Shown one piece after another: positions 7,857 through 16,941 of a stretch of 64,000 bases of DNA (the stretch's first letter is position 1; every line of letters starts with the position of its first letter). The stretch comes from Paenibacillus polymyxa M1 (GTDB lineage Bacteria; Bacillota; Bacilli; Paenibacillales; Paenibacillaceae). The stretch spans positions 3,134,501 through 3,198,500 of the forward strand of contig NC_017542.1 in assembly GCF_000237325.1 (NCBI RefSeq), in the 5' to 3' direction. The notes beneath the pieces are model-generated. The model worked only from the letters and a program-made list of their open reading frames with translations, ran no database searches and had not been told where the DNA came from. A program made the translations under genes and the position numbers.

Positions 7857-8083
7857 CACTATGTCACTCCGACCGGGTAAAAGTTCGCTGTTTAGCGAAC
7901 TCCCTTGCCGTTCTTCCCCTCAGGTTCATTTAAAACCACTGGTTGTCGAATATTAGGACATTATGTTGTACAAACGTTTGTAGAAATAACTTTAACATGC
8001 TGGATGGTCGGAGTCTGTCGAAATGTAGTACCGATAAGGCTGATTTAAGAGGGGTTAAACCATGTTTAAAGGGATTGACAAGC

Positions 8084-8413
8084 CTATAGTTTTGTTCTTA
8101 TTCGTACAAAACTCCCATCATCAAAGAATACTTTACTGCCACGATCGTCCGTTTCAGTTCGTTTAATCATATTTTCATTCACAACCGTTGAACGATCATA
8201 TTGCTTGAAGTCATACTTAGCATATGCTTTCGAAATATCCTTTAACGTTCTCAAACCTATGTATGAGCCCGTTGAGGTATGGTAGGCAGGACAGGACTCC
8301 TTGCTCCTAGTTGGCTGCCACAAGTCAATGTAATTTACATCGTACAGGGAAATTTCGACAAAATCCGATTCACTCCCGTCACGATCATGAATTTTTACGC
8401 ACGTTACTATCAC
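8084..8413 (-). CDS. LytTR-like DNA-binding domain protein (109 aa, GTG start)
   Basis: The protein fits the LytTR pattern: a strand VNYIDLWQ, then YHTSTGSYIGLRTLKDI, then FKQYDRSTVVNENMIKRTE, close to the family F-x-R-x-H-R-S-x-x-V-N signature. The usual histidine is tyrosine-aspartate here. It ends with FFDDGSFVRI. No receiver domain is present, so it is a stand-alone domain. AGGAG lies 8 bases before GTG at 8413. In a prophage arm it may be cargo rather than a phage gene. Confidence 0.6.
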   Translation of the reverse strand: MIVTCVKIHDRDGSESDFVEISLYDVNYIDLWQPTRSKESCPAYHTSTGSYIGLRTLKDISKAYAKYDFKQYDRSTVVNENMIKRTETDDRGSKVFFDDGSFVRIRTKL

Positions 8414-8568
8414 GCTGAATACTCCTGTTGTTTTTTTACTTTATGATAGAACAGCACGTAACAACCTACAAAGTATTACATATTCATTGTCAGTTTTCGA
8501 TAATAAGATTAACAAGATAAAATGAGCAATTTCCCAGCCGATGGGGTCATAGAAGGATGTAAAGAAAA

Positions 8569-9276
8569 ATGTTTTATACGCTTTTAATTGTAATCAGTTC
8601 CGCTTGCTTTGTGCTTTTTCTCTTTTGGGGAATAATATCTTCATTTAGGCGCACTAAAAAGGCTAGATGGAGTTTTCTAATCTCACTTTTGAGTCTATTA
8701 ATACTTTGTATAGTTGCACCTAGCGACGAGTCTAAACCTGTATCTAAGGGGGACTCAGCTCAAGAACAAGCCGATGTATCTCCTAATGTAAGTGAAGAAG
8801 ATGTTGAGAGCACACCTTTATTTAGTGATGCCGATAGGAAAAAGGCCCTTCAAGTCGAAAGTGTCCTTTATAAGTATCAAAGTGAAATGGCTCCCTATGA
8901 GCAGAATGGCGCTGGGGTGCTTGATAAGAGCAAAAAAATCGATGATGCTGCCCTTTGTAAGGAACTTCAACAAGTCAATGAGAAATATAAAGAGACAATA
9001 AAAAAAATTAATTCTATAACAATTCCTGACGAGTTACATAGTGACTTGAAGGATAACTTGGAAAACGTATTAAGAAGTGCAAAAGGATACTATACTTCTC
9101 GCTCCTTAGCATATGAATCTTTCTTAAAGTATATTAAAGAGCCGAACGAAACACACATTGATACAATGCGCCAGCAATTGATGGATGCCAGAGATTTTTC
9201 TAGAGAGTACAAAATGTATGTGACTATGCTATTTGGAAAAACAGGGATGCCTAATGACATGAAAGACAAAAAATAA
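8569..9276 (+). CDS. membrane-anchored protein of unknown function (235 aa)
   Basis: Two hydrophobic segments lie at about residues 3-22 and 34-49, joined by a short basic loop (SSFRRTKKARWS). A serine/glutamate-rich linker follows, then a helical domain from about 85 to 230 (ALQVESVLYKYQSEM, YKETIKKINSITIP, LMDARDFSREYK). The large domain is probably extracytoplasmic. No family is recognised. The terminator at 9337-9360 follows. Lying between the phage regulators and the integrase, it may be a lysogenic conversion gene. Confidence 0.6.
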   Translation: MFYTLLIVISSACFVLFLFWGIISSFRRTKKARWSFLISLLSLLILCIVAPSDESKPVSKGDSAQEQADVSPNVSEEDVESTPLFSDADRKKALQVESVLYKYQSEMAPYEQNGAGVLDKSKKIDDAALCKELQQVNEKYKETIKKINSITIPDELHSDLKDNLENVLRSAKGYYTSRSLAYESFLKYIKEPNETHIDTMRQQLMDARDFSREYKMYVTMLFGKTGMPNDMKDKK

Positions 9277-9336
9277 AAAAATTTTCAAACGCTAAGATCT
9301 TCTGTACAATAACATTAATTAAACATTTCATAAATT

Positions 9337-9360
9337 AAGCCCTTCCGGGCTTTTCTTTTC
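9337..9360 (+). terminator. rho-independent terminator
   Basis: AAGCCC, loop TTCC, GGGCTT, then a T-rich tail. It ends the membrane-protein transcription unit before the integrase leader. The rest of 9277-9640 is AT-rich with no gene seen. Confidence 0.8.
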
Positions 9361-9640
9361 ACCATTAAAGCGAACATTTGTACCTATATAAGGAGACAGA
9401 ATGTATGGCATCTTTCACTAAAATTAAAACCAACAACAAACAAAAATAATGAGCAAATTTATTAAGTACTCAGAAAAGAATACCCTAATTCAGTGAAGGT
9501 TTATATACAACTAGGTCAACTTTAAAAATTTCTACTTCTCTGTATCAACCCAAATCAATACAGTCAACATTTGAAACAGAACGATTACCACTACAGCTAC
9601 GAATTCAAGGTAATCAAGACAATTGCAAGAGGTGATTTCA

Positions 9641-10846
9641 TTGGCATATTTCTACAAAGTTGCATCTAACAATAAACAAGGCTATAAATGGGTCTGTGTG
9701 GGTGATGCCCCTCCTGATCCTTCCACGGGGAAAAGAAAACAAATTTCCCGACGAGCGGATACAAAAAAGGAAGCAAAAAAGCGTGTTAACAAGGTTATTT
9801 TTGATATTACATCCTATGGAGTTGATGTACAGAAAAATAAAAAGCTTACTTTTGCAATGGTAGCAACTGAATGGCTATCTGTTTATTCAAAAAAGAAAGT
9901 AAAGCAACGTACAATTGATCAAAGAGTAACTACTATTAATTCAATCTGTAAGTACCTTGGACAGGTAAGGATAGATAAAGTTACACATCAACAGTATCAA
10001 AACATGCTTATCGATTACGACAATAAAGGATATTCAATAAGTGCAATTATTACTATGAACAGTGTAGGAAATATGGTTTTTAAGTACGCAATAAAAAATA
10101 AATACAGACTTGATAACCCTTGCTTCGGAGTAGTAATCCCTAAAAAAGTTAGAACTGTTGAAGAGATAGAGAACGATGTTATTGCAGAGAAATACTTCGA
10201 AAAGAATGAATTGATTGAATTTTTAGAATCAACCAAAAAATATGGACAGTATCAAGATATTGAAATGTTCTATTTGTTGACTTTTTCAGGAATAAGACCT
10301 GGAGAACTTTGTGCCCTGAAGTGGACAGACGTTGATTTTGCAACAAATGAAATTCGGATTACAAAAACCATCTATAGTAGGAATGACAATCGGGGGACGT
10401 ATATTTTAACCCCACCAAAAACAGTGGGTTCCATAAGAACTATTGACATTGATATTAACATCATGAAATTATTAGAGGAACATAGAGAATTTCAAAAAAA
10501 GACAGCAAGGACAACAAATTACCAAGATCAGAACTTTGTTTTTTGTAGGGTCGATGGCTCTCCTTTTTTCCCAAAAATCTTACTTGGCCGTATGAAAAAA
10601 ATTCTTGTAAACACATCTATATCGAAACCTGCTACTCCACATATTTTTCGCCATACTCACATTAGTATGCTAGCAGAAGCGGGTGCTGATCTTAAATCAA
10701 CAATGGGTAGAGTCGGACATACAAATGCAAAAACAACTCTACAGGTATATACTCACGTTACAAATAAAATGAAAAGAGATACATCAAGTAAAATTAAAAT
10801 ACATTATGCAGACATACTAGGTTCAACAGAATTGCAAGAAAAGTGA
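9641..10846 (+). CDS. tyrosine recombinase, prophage integrase
   Basis: This protein carries out site-specific integration and excision of the prophage. With the TTG start at 9641 (AAGAGGTG upstream), it is 401 residues, normal for phage integrases. It has an N-terminal arm-binding domain, a SAM-like core-binding domain (about 68-155), and a catalytic domain with R219 in SGIRPGELCALKW, H334 and R337 in HIFRHTH, H360 in GRVGH and nucleophile Y370 in LQVYTHV. The set is complete, so it should be active. It reads toward the truncated Tad-locus gene and ends at the palindromic terminator that marks the phage edge. Confidence 0.93.
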   Translation: MAYFYKVASNNKQGYKWVCVGDAPPDPSTGKRKQISRRADTKKEAKKRVNKVIFDITSYGVDVQKNKKLTFAMVATEWLSVYSKKKVKQRTIDQRVTTINSICKYLGQVRIDKVTHQQYQNMLIDYDNKGYSISAIITMNSVGNMVFKYAIKNKYRLDNPCFGVVIPKKVRTVEEIENDVIAEKYFEKNELIEFLESTKKYGQYQDIEMFYLLTFSGIRPGELCALKWTDVDFATNEIRITKTIYSRNDNRGTYILTPPKTVGSIRTIDIDINIMKLLEEHREFQKKTARTTNYQDQNFVFCRVDGSPFFPKILLGRMKKILVNTSISKPATPHIFRHTHISMLAEAGADLKSTMGRVGHTNAKTTLQVYTHVTNKMKRDTSSKIKIHYADILGSTELQEK

Positions 10847-10860
10847 TTTTTTTTGTGATT

Positions 10861-11574
10861 TCAATAAATTTCATCCCTTATACCCCTTACGGTATAAGGG
10901 ATTTTCAATGTATAACCTTTATAATTTTGATAAATCCGCTGCACAATAATATCCACTTTCTCCATAAAGGAAAGGGGACGGTATTCACAGTCATAGATAT
11001 AGCGGATATCCTCTGTCGTTACGAAATAGCTTCCATCCTCTTCACCTTGCTGTGAATACCTCATTTCGGCTAAGTCATAAGTATCCAGTAAACGTGATAG
11101 TGCATCCGCGCCAAACTTCTGCTGATATTGGTAAAAAATAATTTCGAATTGATCCTGTGTGTCAAACAACTCAGGTCTGGAGAATGGCATAACAGTATCG
11201 GCGATTTTCTCGTTCAAACCGTAACCGTTTATCAGAAGCTCACTCATCAGATTTTTAACAAAACGTTTATCTCCACTGCTGCCATTGGCACAGTCCTTTA
11301 ACGCCCTTCGTAGTTCCGCCCTTTGATGGATACGCCGCCTATATTCCTCTTCATGTAATCCGGCATCTGCCATCTGGCTGTGACTTAGTTCATGAAGCGC
11401 ATTTTTGATATATTCTATCAATGTTTCGAATGTGGCATCTTCGTTCTTTGGTTCTACCCGAAGAGCTGAATGTTGCGAGTAAAGATTCCCTCGATATTTA
11501 ACAATAATCAGTACGATGCACAACAACACAATGCAGGTAACAATTAACCCGTTGATCATATGAGCGGACAGCAT
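10861..11574 (-). pseudogene. truncated N-terminal part of a TadA/CpaF-like ATPase gene, cut by prophage integration
   Basis: The open frame gives 237 residues: a membrane segment at about 5-27, then a helical domain ending MEKVDIIVQRIYQNYKGY. The last 14-16 codons are the antisense of the integrase terminator, so the native 3' end has been replaced. From memory of Firmicute Tad clusters, a VQRIYQ..KG(F/Y)G motif is followed by the CpaF ATPase core. I therefore infer that the prophage split this gene and that its ATPase part lies at the other phage end, beyond the window. The start overlaps the upstream stop (TAATG). Confidence 0.6.
10873..10904 (+). terminator. integrase terminator at the phage-chromosome edge
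   Basis: A perfect 12-pair stem (ATCCCTTATACC with GGTATAAGGGAT) with a six-base loop is followed by TTT, 26 bp after the integrase stop. Read on the other strand, the same hairpin supplies the last codons of the truncated gene at 10861-11574. Confidence 0.8.
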
Positions 11575-12431
11575 TAAGCGCCCCTCTCCAAAGCCTTGAG
11601 CCGAAGATCGGACTCTACCGCCTCCAGAATAGCTTTGCTAATCTGCCGTACGCTCTGCGCCCATCCTACAGACATAAAAAGCTTGCGTTGCTGATCTTTT
11701 CCACTTCGCACCTCGCGCTGCACATGGCCAATCACATCCCTGCGGTTCCATGCGTCCATAAATTCGGTGCTATAAGGAACTGTATACAAAGTACCCTTGT
11801 AGCCATATCTCCTGCGTATATTCGCTTCATTCGCTTGTGAATGCACATCATATTTTCCAAGGACAATTAATAAGGGTAATGACGAATATGTGGATAACGG
11901 AGACACAGATTCAAAATAAGCGTCCAACTCACGCATATTCTGAGTGAGCGAAAGAACAGCCAGTTTGGCTCGTGCACATGCTTCATGCTGTACAGCCCCC
12001 CAGCCTCCCCCACTCCCTGCATCAATCAGCGTTAAATCATAATATTGATTCGCTGTATCAATTACCACCCTTACAAGATCAGGGGAAAGTAGCGGCGGTG
12101 CAGCTCCAAAGCCGGAGGTTCCCTCAAGTACATCCAGAGTGTGTTCTAACACAGGTATTGTATAGTTACGAATATTTTCTCTAGACAGCGTCCCTCTCAG
12201 AACTAAACGTGAAACAGCCTCCCAGCCCCCTTCCTGAATCTGTAGACTCGGATCGTCCATGGCGTACTCCTGTATAGGAAATCCTGATTCAATACCGGTA
12301 TGCCTACGGCCTAAATGAGTCAATAATAGTCTTCCTCTATATAAATTACCTATGGTAATTGCTATTGCTGCCGCTAAAGAGCTACTCCCACTCGCTCCCT
12401 TAATTGGACTCCAAAATAAAATGGTGCTCAT
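11574..12431 (-). CDS. degenerate MinD/CpaE-like protein of a Tad-type locus
   Basis: The longer frame starts at 12512, but AAAGGAGG precedes the ATG at 12431, giving 285 residues. The N-terminus (ILFWSPIKGASGSSSLAAAI) matches the deviant P-loop position of the MinD/CpaE family, with the lysine and threonine missing, so nucleotide binding is doubtful. A strand DLTLIDAGSGGGWG stands where the second switch should be. CpaE-like proteins localise Tad pilus machinery. It overlaps the upstream gene by 4 bp and the downstream one by 1 bp. Confidence 0.6.
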   Translation of the reverse strand: MSTILFWSPIKGASGSSSLAAAIAITIGNLYRGRLLLTHLGRRHTGIESGFPIQEYAMDDPSLQIQEGGWEAVSRLVLRGTLSRENIRNYTIPVLEHTLDVLEGTSGFGAAPPLLSPDLVRVVIDTANQYYDLTLIDAGSGGGWGAVQHEACARAKLAVLSLTQNMRELDAYFESVSPLSTYSSLPLLIVLGKYDVHSQANEANIRRRYGYKGTLYTVPYSTEFMDAWNRRDVIGHVQREVRSGKDQQRKLFMSVGWAQSVRQISKAILEAVESDLRLKALERGA

Positions 12432-13141
12432 GCTCTCCTCCTTTCCGCACGCTTTAGCGCACGATGACTCTCTTTTATCTCCCAACTCATCCATTCCCCA
12501 ATGCAACGGCACAATTCTCTCTTATATATTCTGGATAGAGGTTTTAGCAGAAGCTGTTTTTTATGCTCATTTTCCAGCTTTAGAGCAAGCTGCCCCTCAT
12601 CCCATGGCAGTACATACGGCTCTTGCTGCCATAACGCAGGGAAGCGGTTCATGTATTCCCACAAATACGCTTCCTCCACACCACAATCCACTGCTTGTAT
12701 AAATAGCTTGTGAAATACAAGATTTTTGGGGAAACCAGGTTGGTCAAACAAATGCTCAAGCCAATTCTGTCCGTTGTGCATTAACATGTGGCTATAATCA
12801 CTGACCCAAACTCGCAGTTCTGCCGTTTTCCAAACCGAAATTGGACAAAAATCAGGCAGCTCTACATCCAAAATAACAATGTCATAAGTCTGTTCTTCAT
12901 TTTGATCAGCCAGCATATCGATATGCAGATCTTCCCATGCTGTAAATCCAATTGCCACATCGAATCCACAAAACTGCGTAATGGGTAGTGGTTTATCAAG
13001 CATTCCTATGCTATACCGATACCGTCCCCGCAGTGTAGCATCCACAAGCAGTACCTGTTGACCGGAAGCTGCCAATACGCTGCTGATGTATAATAAGGTA
13101 TCGCTTTTGTCACAAAGACCGGCAAATATCCATGTTTTCAT
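12428..13141 (-). CDS. second degenerate MinD-like protein of the Tad-type locus
   Basis: This is a 237-residue protein. The start MKTWIFAGLCDKSDTLLYIS and the following QQVLLVDATLRG resemble the first two strands of MinD/ParA proteins, but the Walker A lysines and glycines are lost. YDIVILDVELPD fits the next strand. It is probably a non-hydrolysing structural relative. It follows the SAF-domain gene by 22 bp and overlaps the next gene by 4 bp, so all belong to one operon from the kinase gene onward. The fold call is tentative. Confidence 0.5.
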   Translation of the reverse strand: MKTWIFAGLCDKSDTLLYISSVLAASGQQVLLVDATLRGRYRYSIGMLDKPLPITQFCGFDVAIGFTAWEDLHIDMLADQNEEQTYDIVILDVELPDFCPISVWKTAELRVWVSDYSHMLMHNGQNWLEHLFDQPGFPKNLVFHKLFIQAVDCGVEEAYLWEYMNRFPALWQQEPYVLPWDEGQLALKLENEHKKQLLLKPLSRIYKRELCRCIGEWMSWEIKESHRALKRAERRRA

Positions 13142-13163
13142 ACTTCCGTTCCTTTTCTCTCAT

Positions 13164-14141
13164 TTATTTGGCATACGGATCAGAGCTGCCGCCCTGCGTT
13201 AGAATCTTCGTTTGTTCTTTGTGATCCTGTTCCTCACTCCCTGTATCATCAATTCCGCTTGCTGCATCTTCAATAGCTGTGCCCGCATGCTGAGCTGCAA
13301 CCTCCTCACTTAGGACTCTTTCCGCAGGTGTTGAAATCACATTGTTTGATGAACCAATCGCATTTTCTAGAGAATCTCGTAGCTGCTTGGACAGTTTTTG
13401 TTCAGCAACACGGACTAAATTCGGATCACTATTCATTAACGCTAACACCTGCGCATTAGGCGGATAGGTCGGGATTGCCTTGGGCTGAAATTGGGGATCT
13501 ACATATGTCAGAGCATAGATGGATGCTTTATGCAGATAGGCATCTACAATAGCACTCGAAAGCGATAGTATTTCCTGCTCATTCATAGTAACCCATACGA
13601 TTGGGCCCTCCAGCCGGGAAATCTTCTTTTTGGATAATAGAATGTAATCCTGACCTGTTGGAAATTGAATGCGGATATCTACTTCGTCCCCTGACTTCAG
13701 GCTGCTGGGCAGTACCACTACTTTTAACTCACGGTTGCGTAGATCCTTAGGTGTCGGTTCATTAGCAGTAATCATAGCCGATGTAAGCACAGATCCTTTT
13801 TTTAGTTCTATCTTGGCTGTGGTGCCGGAAACTTCATTTTTATTTGCCAATAAATTAGACGGGGCTTGAGAACCAGGAACCTTAATTCCCTTCAAATCAT
13901 TAGATGTAATCTGCTCGCCTGGTGAAATGTCACGAACAACCGCCCAGCCTGTTTTCGCGGTCCGTTGCTCTTGTTCATACAGTTTCCATTTCTGCTCTGC
14001 CTCCACCTCTGCCTGTTTCCTGATCTCACTCATTTGATGGGTATTCAGTATAAGGTAGCTCACAAAGATCATGCCTACAATTCCCGCGCCAATACAACCT
14101 GCGGATAGTTTTTGTTTGCTGCTTTTTCTTAGCTTGGACAC
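13164..14141 (-). CDS. SAF-domain protein, CpaB-like
   Basis: This protein has 325 residues. A membrane anchor lies at about 12-32 (CIGAGIVGMIFVSYLIL), followed by a short coiled stretch. A SAF domain at about 65-130 contains WAVVRDISPGEQITSNDLKG and ELKKGSVLTSAMIT. A second beta region follows, and then a long acidic, serine-rich tail from about 255. CpaB/RcpC proteins with this anchor-plus-SAF layout act at the cell envelope in Flp pilus assembly. It lies between the kinase gene and the MinD-like genes in a leftward operon. Confidence 0.7.
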   Translation of the reverse strand: MSKLRKSSKQKLSAGCIGAGIVGMIFVSYLILNTHQMSEIRKQAEVEAEQKWKLYEQEQRTAKTGWAVVRDISPGEQITSNDLKGIKVPGSQAPSNLLANKNEVSGTTAKIELKKGSVLTSAMITANEPTPKDLRNRELKVVVLPSSLKSGDEVDIRIQFPTGQDYILLSKKKISRLEGPIVWVTMNEQEILSLSSAIVDAYLHKASIYALTYVDPQFQPKAIPTYPPNAQVLALMNSDPNLVRVAEQKLSKQLRDSLENAIGSSNNVISTPAERVLSEEVAAQHAGTAIEDAASGIDDTGSEEQDHKEQTKILTQGGSSDPYAK

Positions 14142-14186
14142 ACAGCTTCTCCCCTACCTCTTTTTGATATATACATGTCTATTTAT

Positions 14187-15680
14187 TTAGTGCTGCCGTT
14201 TAAGGAATCCGAAACGTTTTTTCCGGGTGTCTGTAATGACTCCACGAAAAAGCTCATCCAATACCTGATCCATTTCATCATCCTGTTCGAAGGGGTCTGA
14301 GTGGAGCGGCAGCGCAAATACTTTATCGTGTTCTAGCTCCTTTCGTAACCTGCGGACAGCCTCCGAGGAGGCCAATGGCAAGCAGTAATTCCATTTGTGT
14401 TGCGGATGACGCTGAAGAGATCGGGCTAGGCCCGTTATATCCTGAACTCTCCATTCGGCCCCTGAGCCAACAACTAGCGGGTAATCGGCTCTCAAAAATT
14501 CTTCCAGTCGTTCATTGTCCTGTCCATTCCCCAAGTCCAGTACGATAAATCTGTAGGAGCCGCCCAGCAAAGAAATGACATCCGCACGAGATGTTTGCCG
14601 CCAATAATGGACTCCATCGACTTCAAAACGCCGACTTGAACTCGCTTGTCCAACAGGTATGCCTTCCACGACTTCTTGCAGCCGGGCAAATGCCTTAGCT
14701 GTACTATGTAGCTCAACCAAGGCTACAGAGTGGGTCCTTCGAGCCAAGTAGTGGCTCACCGCAATTGCTGTGTGCGTAGCACCGGAGCCGGAAGACACGC
14801 CCAGCACAGCCACTACCCTTGTTCCAGCATAATCCATTGAAGCATTACTCATAGATTTTCCTGGTTGAGCAGACTGAAAATCAGCACTGCGCCTCAGTTC
14901 TTCAATGACCTCCTCAGCAGACTGAAATCGTTCCTCAGGATGATGCCGCAGCAGCTTTCGAATTATCGGAATCAAATGTCGAGGCAATTCCCCACGAATA
15001 TACCCTTCAACTCCTGCTGTCCACTCGCTATATTTACCACCTGTACATAGATACAATAGTAACGCCCCCAGACTGTACAGGTCCGAGCGAGCATCCGTCT
15101 GTCCTGTTCCATATTGCTCTGGGGCAGCGAAGCCTACTGTGCCCAGCTTTATCGTATCCTGATCCAGCTCGGACTTATAACTCCTCGCTATCCCAAAATC
15201 GATCAGCTTAAATTCCATTTCCGGTGTCAGCATAATATTCGCCGGCTTGAGGTCCCGATAAATGACTGGTAATTGACGGGTATGCAAATAATCAAGTACA
15301 TCCAGTACCTGAAGAGCGAGTGGAATGATTTGCTCCTGTGGTATATAGCCTTGGTATCCCCTCATGTATGCTTCCAGCGTAATTCCTTCGATGTAGTCCA
15401 TAACCAGATATACTGCACCAGATGGAGGATACTCAAAAAAATCAACAATTCTCGGTAAACGTGGATGGCTTAGCGAAATCAACATTTCGGCTTCCGTCCG
15501 TACAATCTTCATTATTTTTGGATCGGCAATCGACTCCTTCACTGCCCAATGCTTGCCCGGCAGCTTTAAATCTTCGGCCATGAACACGCGGCTCATGCCT
15601 CCCGAACCTAACGTGCGAATTATTCGGTAACGCTCACCGACAATTGACCCGAACTCTAATTGTGACGGTTGATTCATCAT
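14187..15680 (-). CDS. serine/threonine protein kinase fused to a MinD/CpaE-like domain
   Basis: Residues about 15-265 form a PknB-type kinase: glycine loop GSGGMSRVF, K48 in WAVKES, catalytic YRDLKPAN (D143), DFG at 161-163 and APEQ at 186-189. All key residues are present, so it should be active. From about 285 a second domain begins with a deviant P-loop, VLGVSSGSGATHTA, followed by IVLDLGNGQDN, similar to the two degenerate MinD-like proteins of this operon. It lacks a membrane segment and PASTA repeats. It heads the Tad-like operon and may control it by phosphorylation; that is inferred. Confidence 0.85.
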   Translation of the reverse strand: MMNQPSQLEFGSIVGERYRIIRTLGSGGMSRVFMAEDLKLPGKHWAVKESIADPKIMKIVRTEAEMLISLSHPRLPRIVDFFEYPPSGAVYLVMDYIEGITLEAYMRGYQGYIPQEQIIPLALQVLDVLDYLHTRQLPVIYRDLKPANIMLTPEMEFKLIDFGIARSYKSELDQDTIKLGTVGFAAPEQYGTGQTDARSDLYSLGALLLYLCTGGKYSEWTAGVEGYIRGELPRHLIPIIRKLLRHHPEERFQSAEEVIEELRRSADFQSAQPGKSMSNASMDYAGTRVVAVLGVSSGSGATHTAIAVSHYLARRTHSVALVELHSTAKAFARLQEVVEGIPVGQASSSRRFEVDGVHYWRQTSRADVISLLGGSYRFIVLDLGNGQDNERLEEFLRADYPLVVGSGAEWRVQDITGLARSLQRHPQHKWNYCLPLASSEAVRRLRKELEHDKVFALPLHSDPFEQDDEMDQVLDELFRGVITDTRKKRFGFLKRQH

Positions 15681-15712
15681 TCTCTTACCTCCCTTCTAAA
15701 AGCAGACAACGC

Positions 15713-15784
15713 AAAAAAGGGAAAGCCACCGCAAAATGAAGTCTTCATGCTGACATGAAAACAATTTTCGCGGGATGCTTTCCC
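15713..15784 (-). terminator. long terminator hairpin after the repair/modification operon
   Basis: GGGAAAGC and GCTTTCCC close a 66-base interrupted hairpin, and on the minus strand the stem is followed by six T residues. It lies between the methyltransferase gene and the kinase operon and should separate them. Confidence 0.65.
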
Positions 15785-15860
15785 TTGATTTAACACAATT
15801 ATTTTGTTAAAGGAACAATTTGGATTTATTATATAGCACACCTGCATCTATTGTAAAGAA

Positions 15861-16919
15861 TTATTTTCCATACTTGATCATATACAGGGTAATCTCATCT
15901 CGGTTATGGAAAAGCTGCTTAGCTCGCTGAATCTGCATGCCGGACTCCTCAAATGAAGCAATCACATCATGAATGAGCGCCAAGGGCTTTTTATGCATTA
16001 GCTTGACTGTTACGATAGCCGTACCACCACTCCGCAAACTATATAGTAAATCAGTAACGAGCCTTGCCATCTGTTTTGGACTCCAGCTCATATCACAAAC
16101 CAGCAGATCGAACGAATTCTCTTTAAATTTGACTTCACTTGCATTTTTACGCAAAAACGTCAGGTTGGCGTACTTCATCAGTGATGGCTCCATCTTGGCC
16201 GGATCAACCGCTGTAACTTTCAGTCCACGCTCCAGCAAAAAGGAAGTCCATCCACCCGGTGCTGCCCCAATATCTAGTCCCTGATGGAAAGCGCTAAAAT
16301 CAATACCGAACGTAGCTTCTGCTTCCAGTAGCTTGAATTTGGCACGAGAGATCTGTCCGTCTTCCTTCTGAAAACGAACTGCACCTCCACTCCAATCCGA
16401 TAGGTTGTCCTGAGGATGTGATACGCCTGCGTACCACGTATCCGTATCTGCAAAAACGGACACAATAACATCGGCGCCTTGTACCACCAACTCCATAGGT
16501 AGATCACTTAATTGTTCACTCAAAGCCAGCCTGAGTGCACCTGCGCTTTCAGTCCAACTGCTATTAGTTCCTTTGCGTACTTGCAAAGAAACACGTTGAT
16601 CTATCAGTTCCCTGCGGTTACGGATAAATGCAACCAGACGCTCTTGCACTTGAACCAGATCCGTTCCTTCCTCCTGAAAATGAACAGGAAACAAGTGGCG
16701 AAGAAACATTGGTGGCTGGCCTGTAATCGTCCTCACTGTTTCAATTTCTCCCGCGGGTAGTGTTGCTAAAAAAATTTCACCAGGTAGAAGCATTGTACTT
16801 TTTACAGACCCAAATAATCTTCTAAGCTCCTCTTGAGCATAGGGTGCAAAACCATGGTTGGCCGTACAAACAAATCTTGATGATGACAAAGCGCATTCAC
16901 TCTGTTCATCTGTATTCAT
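15861..16919 (-). CDS. FtsJ-like (RlmM-type) rRNA ribose methyltransferase
   Basis: With the ATG at 16919 (GGAAG upstream) the protein has 352 residues. An N-terminal THUMP-like region (about 20-185) precedes a Rossmann methyltransferase domain: SAM motif DIGAAPGGWTSFLLERG (about 217-233), VDPAKMEP, DLLVCDMSW and IVTVKLMH. Together with the lysine of RAKFKLLEA these give the K-D-K-E tetrad of FtsJ/RlmM ribose 2'-O-methylases. The 23S rRNA is the likely substrate; the exact nucleotide cannot be read from the sequence. It is the last gene of the operon. Confidence 0.75.
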   Translation of the reverse strand: MNTDEQSECALSSSRFVCTANHGFAPYAQEELRRLFGSVKSTMLLPGEIFLATLPAGEIETVRTITGQPPMFLRHLFPVHFQEEGTDLVQVQERLVAFIRNRRELIDQRVSLQVRKGTNSSWTESAGALRLALSEQLSDLPMELVVQGADVIVSVFADTDTWYAGVSHPQDNLSDWSGGAVRFQKEDGQISRAKFKLLEAEATFGIDFSAFHQGLDIGAAPGGWTSFLLERGLKVTAVDPAKMEPSLMKYANLTFLRKNASEVKFKENSFDLLVCDMSWSPKQMARLVTDLLYSLRSGGTAIVTVKLMHKKPLALIHDVIASFEESGMQIQRAKQLFHNRDEITLYMIKYGK

Positions 16920-16941
16920 GTATAGTTCTTCCAAAATAACG

